Source: Cerrena zonata
Lineage: Eukaryota; Basidiomycota; Agaricomycetes; Polyporales; Cerrenaceae
NCBI GenBank assembly: GCA_038087015.1
Contig: JASBNA010000045.1
Span: forward strand, 310,001 to 374,000
Reading direction: 5' to 3'
DNA length: 64,000 nt
Position 1 is the first letter of the stretch; each line of letters starts with the position of its first letter. The position numbers were made by a program, and so were the translations under genes. The notes beneath the pieces are model-generated. The model worked only from the letters and a program-made list of their open reading frames with translations, ran no database searches and had not been told where the DNA came from. Shown here piece after piece: positions 41,368-51,576 of the stretch.

Positions 41368-43635
41368 CTATTCTCTTCCCATACGTTTTTTCCACCACTT
41401 CTTGATGTCTTTCCGGTGGATATCCTCCATGAAAAGCTCGTCGTCGTGGTCCTCTTCCTGGGTGGTGTTGTAGTCGGCTTCTTCGTCGGGGAGCCCGTGT
41501 AAGTCCACTGATTTCTGCAGTTTTTTCATATCAATAATCCAATTATCCTTTTTGGTGATTTGATATTTACTACCTAAGTTTAAATCTTTAGCCACGATTT
41601 CTCGAGTTCTTGCCAAACTTTCGATATCCGCCACTCGCTCGATAGTGTCTTGTAATAACTCATCAAAATGCGGTTGCAGGGCAATCTCATGGAACGCTCT
41701 CATCATGGGGACACTATCGGCGCGGACTCTCAGTTCGCTATCTAAAGTAAAGATATTTAGGTTATCGTATTGTTGAATATAATCAGCCCGGGTCATGATT
41801 TGTCTTGCTCTCCATAATGGTAACTCGGGTAAATGATGATTTAGTTCATTACCCTCATTTTGATTAATGATTAAAGAATTGGCCCGTTGTCTATCCATTT
41901 CAACAAATTCTCGCATTAATAACATACAACTACTACTGAACTTACCACTTTCCATAACATCATCATCCATATTAGACCCCAACAATCCACATTGGTTCAA
42001 TAGCCAGGTTTTCTCTCGATCAATGATCTCGTGGCTGGCCCGAATAATATCCTTGTGGCGAGCCACTTGACTAATGTGCTGCGGACGGCCTCCAATCAAA
42101 TTGTAAATCTGATTACATTGATCATCACTCAATTTCAATTGCGGGAATTGGGTCGATGGGAAAAACTTCTCCCTTATAAACTTGAGCGCTTTCAAGGTTT
42201 CTCCCCGATTGAAATCTCGTACGTTGATTAATTCTAATCTTGTTCCTAATCTTTTCAATTTTTCGTAAACCCAATAATCATCACTATTGAAGATCATGGT
42301 AACCAACCCGGATCCACTAAGGCTTTCGGCTTTTTGCTGTAACAACTCAATTAACTTGATTCCTTCTTCATTCTCTTTGATTAAATGACTATTGTTAATT
42401 ATCATCACTAATGGTCGCGAATTCTTACTAACATCCATCTTTCTCTTAATTGCCAACTCCTCTAACTTACTAAAGGCCCTTTCAATATCTAACAACGCAG
42501 TAGTATCTCTGGGCCCTCGTATACTAAATAATGACCCAATATAATCTTCACTATATGCAAAATTTAAAGCTTTCCCTAACCTTATTCTGAAAATCTCTGG
42601 ATCAGCATGGGCATCAAATATAGCTACATTCTGTCCATCAATTCGTTTCATGCTTTCTAATAACAAAGTGGTTTTACCGGTTCCCTTCTCTCCAACCATC
42701 AAATAGTACCGTCCACTGATTTTCCCGCTAACTATATCATCCAATAATTCCTGTTGTGGTCTTTGCACCCAATACTTACTAATGTTTTCGTCCTCGTGAA
42801 CATACGTCCTCTTATGGATGGCTAGTTGATACGCAGGATCTCCTTTCTCAAAGGCTTCGTCAATCTTATCCAATACATGCTGATTATAAAACTTATGATA
42901 CAAGATCCCAGCCACCCCTAATATTGCAACCGATGAAAACGTTATCCCAATAGTCTCAAGACATTTGAATAAAAATCGATTGAACTTGGATATGGTCTCT
43001 TTCAATTTATCTTGAAATGTGTCTTCGTGTTCTTCTTCATATTCCTCTTCCTGTTTCTCTTCTTCCTTTTTCCTTTCTTCCTCCTCCTTTCTCTTCTTCT
43101 CTTCTTCATTCTTTTCTTGCTCCTTCTTCTCTTCCTCCTTCTTCTTGTCAGCATCATTATCATTATTATTGTTGTTGTTGTTGTTGTTATTATTATTATT
43201 ATTATTATTGTTGTTATTATTATTGTTGTTACCACCTACTTCATCACGCTGAGATCTGACCCGGGCCTTGGCTGCCTCTTTGACCCCAACATACTCGTCT
43301 CGAGCGTCCACAGGCTTCGCATCGGTGGTAGCAACGGCCTTCTTCAATGGAATCGTGTCTTCCTTGCTTTGGAATTCTTGATCCTCTTTTTCCTTATCTT
43401 CATTCTTCTGCTCGACTTTCTTCTTTTCTCGAATAAGCTTCTTCTTTTGCTTAGTCAACTTCTTGTTTTCCTCCTCTAATTCATCGTTCTGAACCTCTTC
43501 AAGAACATCGAATGGTAATAATGGATTAAGGAATCGCGGTGGGGTGGTATGGAAAAGTATAATTCTTGATTTTGCAATTTGGGGAATTGACCTGTTCAAT
43601 CTAGGAATAGACCCCAAAAAACCTCTTCTTATCAT
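41368..43635 (-). CDS. Mitochondrial inner-membrane P-loop (AAA-type) ATPase
   Basis: 755 residues from the ATG at 43635; the frame continues upstream only to a GTG. The N-terminus MIRRGFLGSIPRLNRSIPQI, rich in Arg and Ser with no acidic residues, is a mitochondrial presequence. A charged Lys/Glu coiled region with an Asn run follows, then a membrane segment (TIGITFSSVAILGVAGILYH), then a P-loop NTPase domain: Walker A GEKGTGKTTLLL, Walker B-like PLVMIINNSHL, and sensor region TMIFNSDDY. The C-terminal part is helical and resembles the winged-helix end of fungal mitochondrial ATPases. I do not have a named S. cerevisiae orthologue; the order of parts is unlike Yme2. Function unknown. Confidence 0.85.
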   Translation of the reverse strand: MIRRGFLGSIPRLNRSIPQIAKSRIILFHTTPPRFLNPLLPFDVLEEVQNDELEEENKKLTKQKKKLIREKKKVEQKNEDKEKEDQEFQSKEDTIPLKKAVATTDAKPVDARDEYVGVKEAAKARVRSQRDEVGGNNNNNNNNNNNNNNNNNNNNNNNDNDADKKKEEEKKEQEKNEEEKKRKEEEERKKEEEKQEEEYEEEHEDTFQDKLKETISKFNRFLFKCLETIGITFSSVAILGVAGILYHKFYNQHVLDKIDEAFEKGDPAYQLAIHKRTYVHEDENISKYWVQRPQQELLDDIVSGKISGRYYLMVGEKGTGKTTLLLESMKRIDGQNVAIFDAHADPEIFRIRLGKALNFAYSEDYIGSLFSIRGPRDTTALLDIERAFSKLEELAIKRKMDVSKNSRPLVMIINNSHLIKENEEGIKLIELLQQKAESLSGSGLVTMIFNSDDYWVYEKLKRLGTRLELINVRDFNRGETLKALKFIREKFFPSTQFPQLKLSDDQCNQIYNLIGGRPQHISQVARHKDIIRASHEIIDREKTWLLNQCGLLGSNMDDDVMESGKFSSSCMLLMREFVEMDRQRANSLIINQNEGNELNHHLPELPLWRARQIMTRADYIQQYDNLNIFTLDSELRVRADSVPMMRAFHEIALQPHFDELLQDTIERVADIESLARTREIVAKDLNLGSKYQITKKDNWIIDMKKLQKSVDLHGLPDEEADYNTTQEEDHDDELFMEDIHRKDIKKWWKKRMGRE
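43159..43230 (-). repeat. Asn-codon trinucleotide repeat
   Basis: An AAC/AAT run encoding about 24 Asn within the ATPase gene, between the presequence-proximal region and the Glu/Lys coiled segment. Mixed codon use suggests an old repeat under protein-level tolerance. Confidence 0.9.
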
Positions 43636-44046
43636 AATCGATGACGCCTGACCTGTCTGGTGTTGTACTCTACTAATGATGGGCACATTGGGTTCAATTA
43701 TATGATCATCACCGTTTGCGATGATCCAGTTGTTTTTCTAATTTTGAGTTCGCAGAATCTAACACGAATTCCGTTGTCTGTGGAATTTTATCAAGTCTCG
43801 TTAAACATTGCACTTGTCGATTCACTTTCTAGCTCAAAAAGAGGCAAAGCACCTTCTTGCACAAATCTACAACATATTGGCGATTCAAATTCATTGGCAT
43901 GTATTGATATTTCAAATATCATAACAGAAAAGAATTCAACTATTCAAAAAAAAAAAATGAAAAAATTGGCAAAAAAAAAAAAAAAAAAAAATCAAAAAGA
44001 TACTATGTATATGTATATATAAAAGATGCAAAAGCGATTGGACGTC
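43636..44046. other. Intergenic before ATPase gene
   Basis: About 410 bp. It holds the ATPase promoter and HUL5 3' flank, with A-runs at 43947-43957 and 43973-43991. A plus-strand frame at 43660-44022 has no features. Confidence 0.4.
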
Positions 44047-47000
44047 TCACGACAAGTCGAATCTGGAATCTGTATTAATGGCATATAGTAATTTGGTTCT
44101 TATTAACTCTTTGTCTTGGTAGTCAGGCAATTTCAAAAGATTTACACAAGTAGATGCAGTCGGTAATCTTTCAATTGATCTACCACTGTTTCTAATACCA
44201 AATTTGGGAGATAGAGCTCCAAAACCTAGAAGAGGGGCTCGTGAAACTGAAGTGACAAATTTGATTAATTTGAATCTTTCTTGAGGACTCATTTCACTAA
44301 CAACTTGCCAGAAGTTTATAATAGTAATGTCATCATCAAAAAACCCACCATATTCAACATTTTCTTTCCAATCTTGGATATTTATATCATTTTCACCTCC
44401 AGATATTAACATTTGTAATTCAAAAGAGTCAAACATACTTAACCAATTTGCATTAATTATTTCAAATAACCCATCAAGGAAAAATTTACTTTGAATATGT
44501 AATGATTGATTCAATTTAAAATTTGATACTTGATGGATATAATTTAATTCATTTGATGTGTTCACTAATGTAGTTTCACCATTCGGAGGTAGTAAATCAA
44601 ATTTATAATCTAACCCGTCGATTTTTTCTTCAATAGTAAAATTCAAATCTAATTCTTTCAATTCATCTGAAGTCATTGATAATAATTTCATTAAATTCTT
44701 GAATAATTCATTATCTAGATAATTTAAATCATTGATTGAATTTTTCATTGAATTATTAACATTGCACCATTTATTTAAAAAAAATGGAGCAAAAGATATA
44801 TCTACCAAAACATTTTCATAAAAACATTTACCAATAATTGATCCTAGAAATTTCAAATATAATAATTTTTCTCGTTGAATATCAACATCAATTTTTTTAT
44901 AAAGTTTTTTATAAATATCATCATTGGGATATAATTGATAATCACTTGGTGTTTCTTTGAAAAGTCCAAATTTATTTGAAGGTTTAAAAGCTTCTAAGAC
45001 AACACTAGTTAAAAATTCTTTAGTAATTCCCCCACCATCAATACCAGCTTCTTGTCCACCATACTCATTGAAAAATGTAACACTTAATTTATTTTTAAAT
45101 TGAGATCCCAATTTATGAAAATTTTCAAATGCATCTTCTAATAAAAATTCTCTCCTGATATTAGCCAGAAGTTTAGGAGTGATAAATGCATTAAAAATAT
45201 TATCATTAGATTGAGTTCTCTGTCGATCTAAATCAATTAAGGTTTGAAATATTCTAACCCGATCTTTAAAAGAAAGGAAGAATGGTAATTTTTTCAAAAC
45301 TTCAAGCTTGGCTAACGTGTCGTGTGAACTATTAAGAAATTTAGGTTTTTTAGGTTTGAAAGATGATGAAAACACTGGAGCATTAATATTCAGGGTCATA
45401 TCATCATTATCTTCAATATTATCATCAGAACTTAAATTTTCTAAAGATTTTCTCTTTTCTTCTTCAGTTGCAATTATTTGAATCATAGAATCAATATTAA
45501 AATTTAAATTTTTCAATTTCCAAAAATCTGCAGGTAAAAAATTTAACCTTAAATTTTTCATATAGAGTTGATTTAACAATGAAATTGAAATATCCTTCAA
45601 TTTATTGTAATCTTTAAAATAATCTTTTTGTGAATTCATATTGTTAAAAATTAGTGTTAGACATAAAGTTTTCAAGAAAGTAAGAAATTCAGAAACATCT
45701 TTCAAAACCAATTTATCATCGGCAAAACTTTCTAAATCATTGGAAACGATCAACCAATATGAATAAAATTCTTCAAAAGTAAACAAAGTTTTCCAAAATC
45801 TATCGATTGAATTTTCATGTTGTAATTTACAATAAATTTTTTTCAAATCATCAACTTTAGCATAATCATCATGTTCAGATGTATTTTCTAAAAATTTATA
45901 AATTGGATCATTTTTCAATTCATTGAAAAACCAAGTATAAGAACCCGGGGTAATGGTTACCAACATACATAATTTACTTTTCAAAGAAGGAATCAAATAG
46001 ATTAAAGTGGCAAATGAATAAAGAACTAAATTTGATAAGGAAGTATGAGTATTATTGGTGAAAATTTGAATACCTTGCTTTATATAAACTGAGGAATATA
46101 ATATTTGTAAAGCAGTATAAGATTCTGAATCAAGGTATACTTTATCAATTTTGCCATCTAATTTATCCTCTACATCATCATTTTCATCATCATTGGGGTT
46201 TTGATCTTGACTATAGATTGAAAACGAAATGGTGGAAAGAATTCTACCAATCATAAAATAATCCTGTTCAATAAATTTATCATCGCTTCCATGGATACGA
46301 AGAACCCTAACCAACAAATAAGCTTTTTCGTAATCAGAGAGATTATTTAAATTATCATTATAATCAACGAAAACCGATCTTAAAATATCAAGACGATGAT
46401 GATTTTTCGATAAAACAATTCTTTCACTAGGAATAGCTAAAAATTTAATAAAGTTTTGGTATGAATCCTTAACATTTACTTCATAAATCAAATCAACCAT
46501 TGATGATAAATCGTCATCGGTAATTGTTTCCCCAACTTCATTACAAGTAAAAGTGAGGTTCAAAATTAATTCACGATAAGCGTTTGGAGAAATTGCGGAT
46601 GATGCAATATTGATAAGGGTCTTGATAATTCGTGATACAAGAACAATCATATCAACACTCGACTTCTTAGCATTGAATATTTTGATACATCTAATCAAAG
46701 TTTCAAGTAATTTATCAAATAATCTTGAATCAATTGAATTATTTACAAACTCATTCAAGCAATTGTCAAGACTAATCAACGTTTCACGAGTCAGATCAAT
46801 CGGTTGACTAGGAAATGCCCATTTAGATACGAATTCAAACTTGGTGATCCAAATACTCCAATCAACAACTTGATCATTTGAATCCCGCTTCCATTCTTCT
46901 TGTATCCGCTGAGCTTCATCATTTAAATCAAGATATCTTCTAACGTAACTTTGTAATACCAACCCTGCCTTCTCCCGTTGTCTTTGCTCCTCTCTTTTCT

Positions 47001-47112
47001 GTCTCTGTATTCGAGTTTGTTCCAAATAGTTCCTGCTATTTGATGAGGTATTGGATCGCCGATTTCCAAGATTCACCACTCGTTTATTAGTTTGACCAGT
47101 GAAATTAAGCAT
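44047..47112 (-). CDS. HUL5: HECT ubiquitin ligase Hul5
   Basis: 1021 residues from the ATG at 47112. This proteasome-associated HECT E3/E4 ligase extends chains on substrates and on stress-damaged proteins. The N-terminus has an IQ-like helix (GLVLQSYVRRYLDLND), typical of Hul5/UBE3B/UBE3C. The C-terminal ~350 residues are the HECT domain with GGITKEFLTSVV, IIGKCFYENVLVDISFAPF and the catalytic Cys989 in LPTASTCVNLLKLP. The yeast protein is 910 residues; the middle here is longer and Asn/Asp-rich. An in-frame GTG at 47154 is not a likely start. No frame defects over 3 kb. Confidence 0.93.
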   Translation of the reverse strand: MLNFTGQTNKRVVNLGNRRSNTSSNSRNYLEQTRIQRQKREEQRQREKAGLVLQSYVRRYLDLNDEAQRIQEEWKRDSNDQVVDWSIWITKFEFVSKWAFPSQPIDLTRETLISLDNCLNEFVNNSIDSRLFDKLLETLIRCIKIFNAKKSSVDMIVLVSRIIKTLINIASSAISPNAYRELILNLTFTCNEVGETITDDDLSSMVDLIYEVNVKDSYQNFIKFLAIPSERIVLSKNHHRLDILRSVFVDYNDNLNNLSDYEKAYLLVRVLRIHGSDDKFIEQDYFMIGRILSTISFSIYSQDQNPNDDENDDVEDKLDGKIDKVYLDSESYTALQILYSSVYIKQGIQIFTNNTHTSLSNLVLYSFATLIYLIPSLKSKLCMLVTITPGSYTWFFNELKNDPIYKFLENTSEHDDYAKVDDLKKIYCKLQHENSIDRFWKTLFTFEEFYSYWLIVSNDLESFADDKLVLKDVSEFLTFLKTLCLTLIFNNMNSQKDYFKDYNKLKDISISLLNQLYMKNLRLNFLPADFWKLKNLNFNIDSMIQIIATEEEKRKSLENLSSDDNIEDNDDMTLNINAPVFSSSFKPKKPKFLNSSHDTLAKLEVLKKLPFFLSFKDRVRIFQTLIDLDRQRTQSNDNIFNAFITPKLLANIRREFLLEDAFENFHKLGSQFKNKLSVTFFNEYGGQEAGIDGGGITKEFLTSVVLEAFKPSNKFGLFKETPSDYQLYPNDDIYKKLYKKIDVDIQREKLLYLKFLGSIIGKCFYENVLVDISFAPFFLNKWCNVNNSMKNSINDLNYLDNELFKNLMKLLSMTSDELKELDLNFTIEEKIDGLDYKFDLLPPNGETTLVNTSNELNYIHQVSNFKLNQSLHIQSKFFLDGLFEIINANWLSMFDSFELQMLISGGENDINIQDWKENVEYGGFFDDDITIINFWQVVSEMSPQERFKLIKFVTSVSRAPLLGFGALSPKFGIRNSGRSIERLPTASTCVNLLKLPDYQDKELIRTKLLYAINTDSRFDLS

Positions 47113-47546
47113 TGGCAATAGTTTGATTCGGTTGCTGATAAATAACACTAACACCTAACTCGATGAGACCTGGATTATGATCAATCAACTAAGTTATTTG
47201 CCATCAATTGAATCTTAAAAATTCAATCTCTCTCTCTCTTTTTTTTTTTTTGTAATCCCAAGCGAGAGGAAGAAAAAGAGCGTATGCTCTGTTTTTTTTG
47301 GCTCAATAGACATTTTTAGATCCATAAAAAGTCGCAACTCTTCTAAACCTTAGGGGTCGGATGATTGATCTTTACTCTACTGAACCTGGCTAACAAAGGT
47401 CTGTTGACAAAGGAGTTACTCCATTGACAAAGGGCTTTACTCAAGTTGGCAAACAAAGGCTGTTGGGGTCGTCTATTTGCAGGTGATGACAAAGTTTAAG
47501 ATATATGTTTAGTATAATCGTCTACACAATATAATAGTCTATACGG
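47113..47546. other. Intergenic HUL5/PHO13
   Basis: Short spacer with CTCTCTCTCT and a T-run at 47222-47250 and a repeat of GACAAAGG-type words at 47397-47445. It serves as HUL5 promoter and PHO13 3' flank. Confidence 0.4.
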
Positions 47547-48504
47547 TTAGTTGGATAACAAGTGTATGATGTGGCCAAACGACTCGATGTACTTCAGAGG
47601 AATCAGGCTTGGTCCATCTTGTAGAGAAGCTGGGTTTTCGATTAAATGGTGTAAATCTTTTAATTTAGTCCCTCCAGATAAAACCAATAACGAACCCCCT
47701 GATTCACCTCCCAATTGACCATCATTACCAAACTTGATATCGGTGTACATTGTATCGCCAATCATCAAGGTTTTGGACTTGTCGAAGTCTCTTTGTTCTA
47801 GGATTGTCTCTAATAAACGTCTACTTGGTTTACCAACATCGATAAAATCACGATTGGAGGTATAACTCATGTAGTTGACCACACTACCCCCAGCCGGTAA
47901 GATGAGTCCCTCTGGGCCAGGGTAGGAACGGTCGATGTTGGTCCCAATGAAGGGTAACGACTTGTTTTCGTGAAGTAAGTATTGAAGAGTAGTAGCAATT
48001 CTCATGTAATTAAAGGCCTTAGTCGATCCAACAACAACAGCACGCACTTCGGGATCTACTTTCAATAAGTCATGCTGAGGATCGAAACTCATCATCGAGT
48101 CTCGGATCACTTCCTCCCACTGGGATATACCCTAATTCTTTCAACTCGGTTTCAATTCCGTGGTCTCCTAATACCCAGACTTTGGCTCCGACCGACACGT
48201 TCAAATGTTCTTTGAGATAACTGGCTGCTGCGTAGCATGTGGGATAGATCAAGTGTTTACCAATGCCCTTGAATCCAAGTCTATGGAATTTCTCGATATA
48301 CGTATCTCTGGATTTCGAGGAGTTGTTGGTGACAAATGCAAACCGCTTCCCTTGACTTTCCAAATGTTCAATCGTTTCAAGAACCCCGGGTATGAGCTTT
48401 TCGTCCAACCAAATGACCCCATCACAATCAAAAAGAAAGTTATCGTACTGTTCAATGAGCTGCTGAGCTTGTTTCTTCAGCTCGATCTTTTCCGGTGTAG
48501 CCAT
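47547..48504 (-). CDS. PHO13: HAD phosphatase Pho13, one frame break
   Basis: About 318 residues after joining the frames 48504-48070 and 48110-47547. A HAD-superfamily p-nitrophenyl/phosphoglycolate phosphatase that clears toxic side products of glycolysis. Motif I is FLFDCDGVIWLDE, motif II is FVTNNSSKSR, and the later motifs lie in GKPSRRLLETIL and MIGDTMYTDIKFGNDG. A +1 shift near 48084 (one extra base after GAG-TTT) joins LDDEF to DPQHDLLKVDPEV. The alternative is a shift at the UGA that ends the first frame, giving RSSA then DLLKVDPEV. Divergent from the 48.7-kb gene. Confidence 0.9.
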
Positions 48505-48651
48505 TATCCAATGCTTGTACTTAGTTGTAGATAAGATAGTTGTGGGTGTGTGAGTATTAATTTTGATCTCGTTGAGTCTTTTTTTTTTCTAATGAGCTTT
48601 TTTCAGATGATTGCAACTCATCTCTTCACGTCATTTCAACTTCATCACCCC

Positions 48652-49138
48652 ATGGACTCCGAGTTTATAATAAACGATTCAAGTATACTGTCGAAGGAGC
48701 AGAGCAATATAGAGCCGGAGTGCCAGAGCCTACAGCCGGAGCCGTTAACAAAGCCGCAAGGAAAAGTGCTAAAGAAAAAGGCCCGAAAAGGACAGTCAGA
48801 AGAAGAGTATTTGGAACAGAAAAACCCAGTTTTATCAAGAAGGTCCAAGGATTAACACTGAAAATTGGCTATACGATGAAAATATATTGAAGAACCTAGA
48901 CTCGAATAAAAAACCGGATAGGGCCCAGATGATTCTAGCTTGTGAAAAGGCGTATTTTCAACGAGATTATGAAAAATGTCTCGAGCTTGTTCAATTGGCA
49001 GAAAGTATATTTGAGGTTGAACCACAAGATGTAGCATGCGATAAGCCAGAAACCAAGGCTGCTAAGAAAAAGATAAAGCATCATGTTGTTGAATTAATGC
49101 ATATCAAGGAAAGTTGTCTCAAGAAATTACAATCCTAA
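48652..49138 (+). CDS. Small TPR-like protein of unknown function, one frame break
   Basis: Two frames, 48652-48855 and 48854-49138, read as one ~160-residue protein with a +1 shift at GAU-UAA-C (48850-48856): SRRSKD continues as NTENWLYDENILKNLDSNK. The N-terminal half is acidic then Lys-rich with KKKARKGQSEEEYLEQK. The C-terminal half is a helical pair (AQMILACEKAYFQRDYEKCL, ELVQLAESIFEV) like a TPR unit, ending HHVVELMHIKESCLKKLQS. The start could also be 48592, in frame. I do not recognise the family. No signal peptide or membrane segment. Confidence 0.65.
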
Positions 49139-49163
49139 TAAATAATATAATATACAAGTTTAT

Positions 49164-49607
49164 TTAAGTAGCATCACGTTTCAACCAGATTCTAATTTCC
49201 ACGTAGCTCACGCGTCTTTTCTCGATACTTGATTCGGCTTCGTCTTCATCCTCGCTATCAATTTTTGGTTGGAACTCATCATATACTTCCACCGTTCCGG
49301 TAATTATATCAACTTTGTACTTCAAATCCTCCTTATAGTTCAATCCAATCGATAGGGTTTTCTCAATCGCCTTACCCATGCCTTTCACCAGTATGTACTT
49401 GACTTTCTTATAGTCACCCCGTTGGTATTTCTTATTGGGGAGAGTTGTTTTATCGAATTTTTCTAGAATCTTTTTGATTCTCTTGACTGCTGATATGTAG
49501 GGGGTGCTTGATTTGACTAGAAAAGTCGTTTCTTGGTTGATCTTTGACTGTAGTTCATTGTTTGGACTGTGCTTTATATGTGTTACGTTTTCCTTCTTTG
49601 ATGCCAT
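49164..49607 (-). CDS. POP7: RNase P/MRP subunit Pop7 (Rpp20)
   Basis: 147 residues, an Alba-fold subunit shared by RNase P and RNase MRP that pairs with Pop6. The core is VKSSTPYISAVKRIKKIL, then YILVKGMGKAIEKTLSIGLN, the typical RNA-binding face, then IITGTVEVYDEF, an acidic insert (DSEDEDEAESS) and the last strand RVSYVEIRIWL. Length is near yeast Pop7 (140). It ends 25 bp from the 3' end of the 48.7-kb gene, convergently. Confidence 0.88.
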   Translation of the reverse strand: MASKKENVTHIKHSPNNELQSKINQETTFLVKSSTPYISAVKRIKKILEKFDKTTLPNKKYQRGDYKKVKYILVKGMGKAIEKTLSIGLNYKEDLKYKVDIITGTVEVYDEFQPKIDSEDEDEAESSIEKRRVSYVEIRIWLKRDAT

Positions 49608-49804
49608 GGCTCTGTAGTGATGTGTAGTCTTCTAAGTTGATACTTCTCTTCTAAAGAAGTTCTCTCTTTTTTTTTTTTTTTAAAGACTGCGCGCTGCCAG
49701 ATTTTTTTTTCATATTTTTATATCGCGTCTTCATCATAACTATACAAGGATTACCACCAGGATTGAACCATTCCATAATTGAACGTCCAAGAACGACGCG
49801 TCCA

Positions 49805-50155
49805 ATGAAGTCACAAGCCACCATATTTTCGGACTCGGGTAGCTGGTCTGATAACTCCTCGATCCCGTCATCCCCAGAGACTACTAGTTGTAAGAAACGA
49901 AGTCGAGCATGGGATGAAAGTTATCCAATAAAAGACACCGGGAAAAGAATACAAAGATCCCGGATCCATAGTGAAGTGCATCAGAATACTGTTTCCATGA
50001 TGATGAATGCCCAAAGATTAATACAAGAGCAAGAAAAGCTATTCAAGATGGGAGGTCTTGAAGAGATGGAAGAGGAAGAAGCTAATGATAAACAAGGGAG
50101 TAATTATCAGCAAAAATCGTTTTGGCCGGCCATAACGAGAGTAGTACATAGATAA
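49805..50155 (+). CDS. Small protein of unknown function
   Basis: 116 residues from the first ATG in frame (49805); the frame is open upstream from a TTG. It is Ser-rich at the N-terminus (SDSGSWSDNSSIPSSPETTS), has a basic middle (KKRSRAWDESYPIKDTGKRI), then a helical acidic segment (MMMNAQRLIQEQEKLFKMGG) and ends KSFWPAITRVVHR. An ACGCGT (MCB-type) word lies at 49796-49801, a few bases before the start, so it could be a G1/S-regulated gene. I recognise no family. Shares a divergent promoter with POP7. Confidence 0.6.
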   Translation: MKSQATIFSDSGSWSDNSSIPSSPETTSCKKRSRAWDESYPIKDTGKRIQRSRIHSEVHQNTVSMMMNAQRLIQEQEKLFKMGGLEEMEEEEANDKQGSNYQQKSFWPAITRVVHR

Positions 50156-50248
50156 ACAAAAAAAGATCATGTAAATTAATAGAACTATAAAAATAAACTA
50201 GTGTAGAAGAGAAAACGATAAAATACAAGGATTGAATTGGAAGAATGA

Positions 50249-50851
50249 TTATGCAGTTGATCTTGATTTTCTTTTGTTTTTCAATAAAACTTTTTGTTTT
50301 GATGATTCAGTTTCGGAATCGGATTCCAATTCTTCATCTTCGCTCATCATATCTTCATCTTCATCAACATCGATATCTTCTTCATCCATGGCAGCTTCTT
50401 TAGCAGCTTCTTTTTCTTCTTTTCTTCTTAATTCAACATCTCTCATTCTTAATAATTCTGGATGATCAGCAATTAATTTCTTATCAGCAGCTAATTGTCT
50501 TTCTTTATTGCCTCTCATTCTGTTCTTATAGAAAGCTCTTTCTCTCTTTTGTCTAATTTCTTCAACTCTAGACATGGCTTTCAAAGTAGTGGCAACCAAA
50601 TCTCTATTATATCTAACTGGAACATTTCTTCTAGCAGCAAAAGTTAAAGTAGAATCAACAACCAATTCTTTACCGGCTGCTTTTCTAAAAGCTTTAGTCC
50701 ATCTTAATTTTCTTGGGTTACGACGTTGTTTGAAAGCTTTATGACATTTGGAACGACAGAATCTAAACTCTTTAGCATCATTTCTTACAAAAGTAATCCC
50801 ATGACTTGGGTATACTGGCGATGAACAAAAATGACAAGAATAAACTCTCAT
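50249..50851 (-). CDS. RLP24: Ribosome biogenesis protein Rlp24
   Basis: 200 residues, the eL24-like placeholder on pre-60S particles that is later replaced by eL24 and recruits the AAA-ATPase Drg1 for its release. The zinc-binding N-terminus is [18 protein letters not shown] with [20 protein letters not shown], and the conserved [13 protein letters not shown] follows. The acidic C-terminus ends in [10 protein letters not shown]. Yeast Rlp24 is 199 residues. No intron. The gene faces away from PAM18 across a repeat-rich spacer. Confidence 0.96.
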   Translation of the reverse strand: MRVYSCHFCSSPVYPSHGITFVRNDAKEFRFCRSKCHKAFKQRRNPRKLRWTKAFRKAAGKELVVDSTLTFAARRNVPVRYNRDLVATTLKAMSRVEEIRQKRERAFYKNRMRGNKERQLAADKKLIADHPELLRMRDVELRRKEEKEAAKEAAMDEEDIDVDEDEDMMSEDEELESDSETESSKQKVLLKNKRKSRSTA

Positions 50852-51123
50852 TTTATATTAATGCTGGGATAATGCTGGGACTGGTTACTATAACTGGGAA
50901 GTCAACTGAAACTGAAAGTAAACTGGGAACTGAAAGTAAGAAACAATGAAATATAATAAACTGAATAGGATATTCTCTTTGGTATACGATGAACTAAAGA
51001 TAACCAGTTAAAGAAGAATGGAGTTGATCATCTCTTCTCATAAATTGAAAAAAAAAAAATTTATCGAGATGATGAGCCGCAGAACCCAATCCGGTAATCC
51101 CACATTATTCCATTTGCAATAAC

Positions 51124-51205
51124 TCTATACTCTACTCTCTACTCTACTCTGTACTCTCTACTCTACTCTGTACTCTCTACTCTACTTTATACTCTATTCT
51201 TCTAT
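51124..51205 (+). repeat. CT-rich tandem repeat (~19-bp unit)
   Basis: Units of TACTCTCTACTCTACTCTG repeat two to three times with smaller TACTC subunits; the last copy is degenerate. Confidence 0.8.
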
Positions 51206-51348
51206 CCAACTCTCTCTACTCCTTACATAAACCACTACCCGTTATTCTGTTCGTTGCACCACTTATCTACTATGTGAGCAATTCGTATTCGTAGTACATG
51301 ACTAATGCCTGTTATACTTGTAGTACTGCTTATCATTATAACTTGTAA

Positions 51349-51420
51349 TTTATACTGCTTGTACTTATACTACTTATATTTATACTGCTTGTTCTTATAC
51401 TACTTATATTTATACTGTAG
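51349..51420 (+). repeat. 30-bp tandem repeat, two units plus partial
   Basis: Units 51349-51378 and 51379-51408 differ at a single base and a partial third follows to 51420. Unit starts TTTATACTGCTTGT and contains CTTATACTACTTATA. Confidence 0.85.
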
Positions 51421-51576
51421 GCTCAAGCCACTGCCTTTCGGTCAAGTTTGCCGGATTTTTGTTGAACTTCGGTAAAAATTCGCTAACAATTCATTAGAAA
51501 CCCATAGAATACACTACAGTACCCTCCGGCACAGTCAGAGACTTCGGTACAACACACCTTGATTCTTTATAGTATC

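Noticed and set aside
43002..43479. Plus-strand frames rich in Phe, Leu, Ser, Val or Ile
   Set aside because: Antisense of the Glu/Lys coil and Asn repeat in the ATPase gene.
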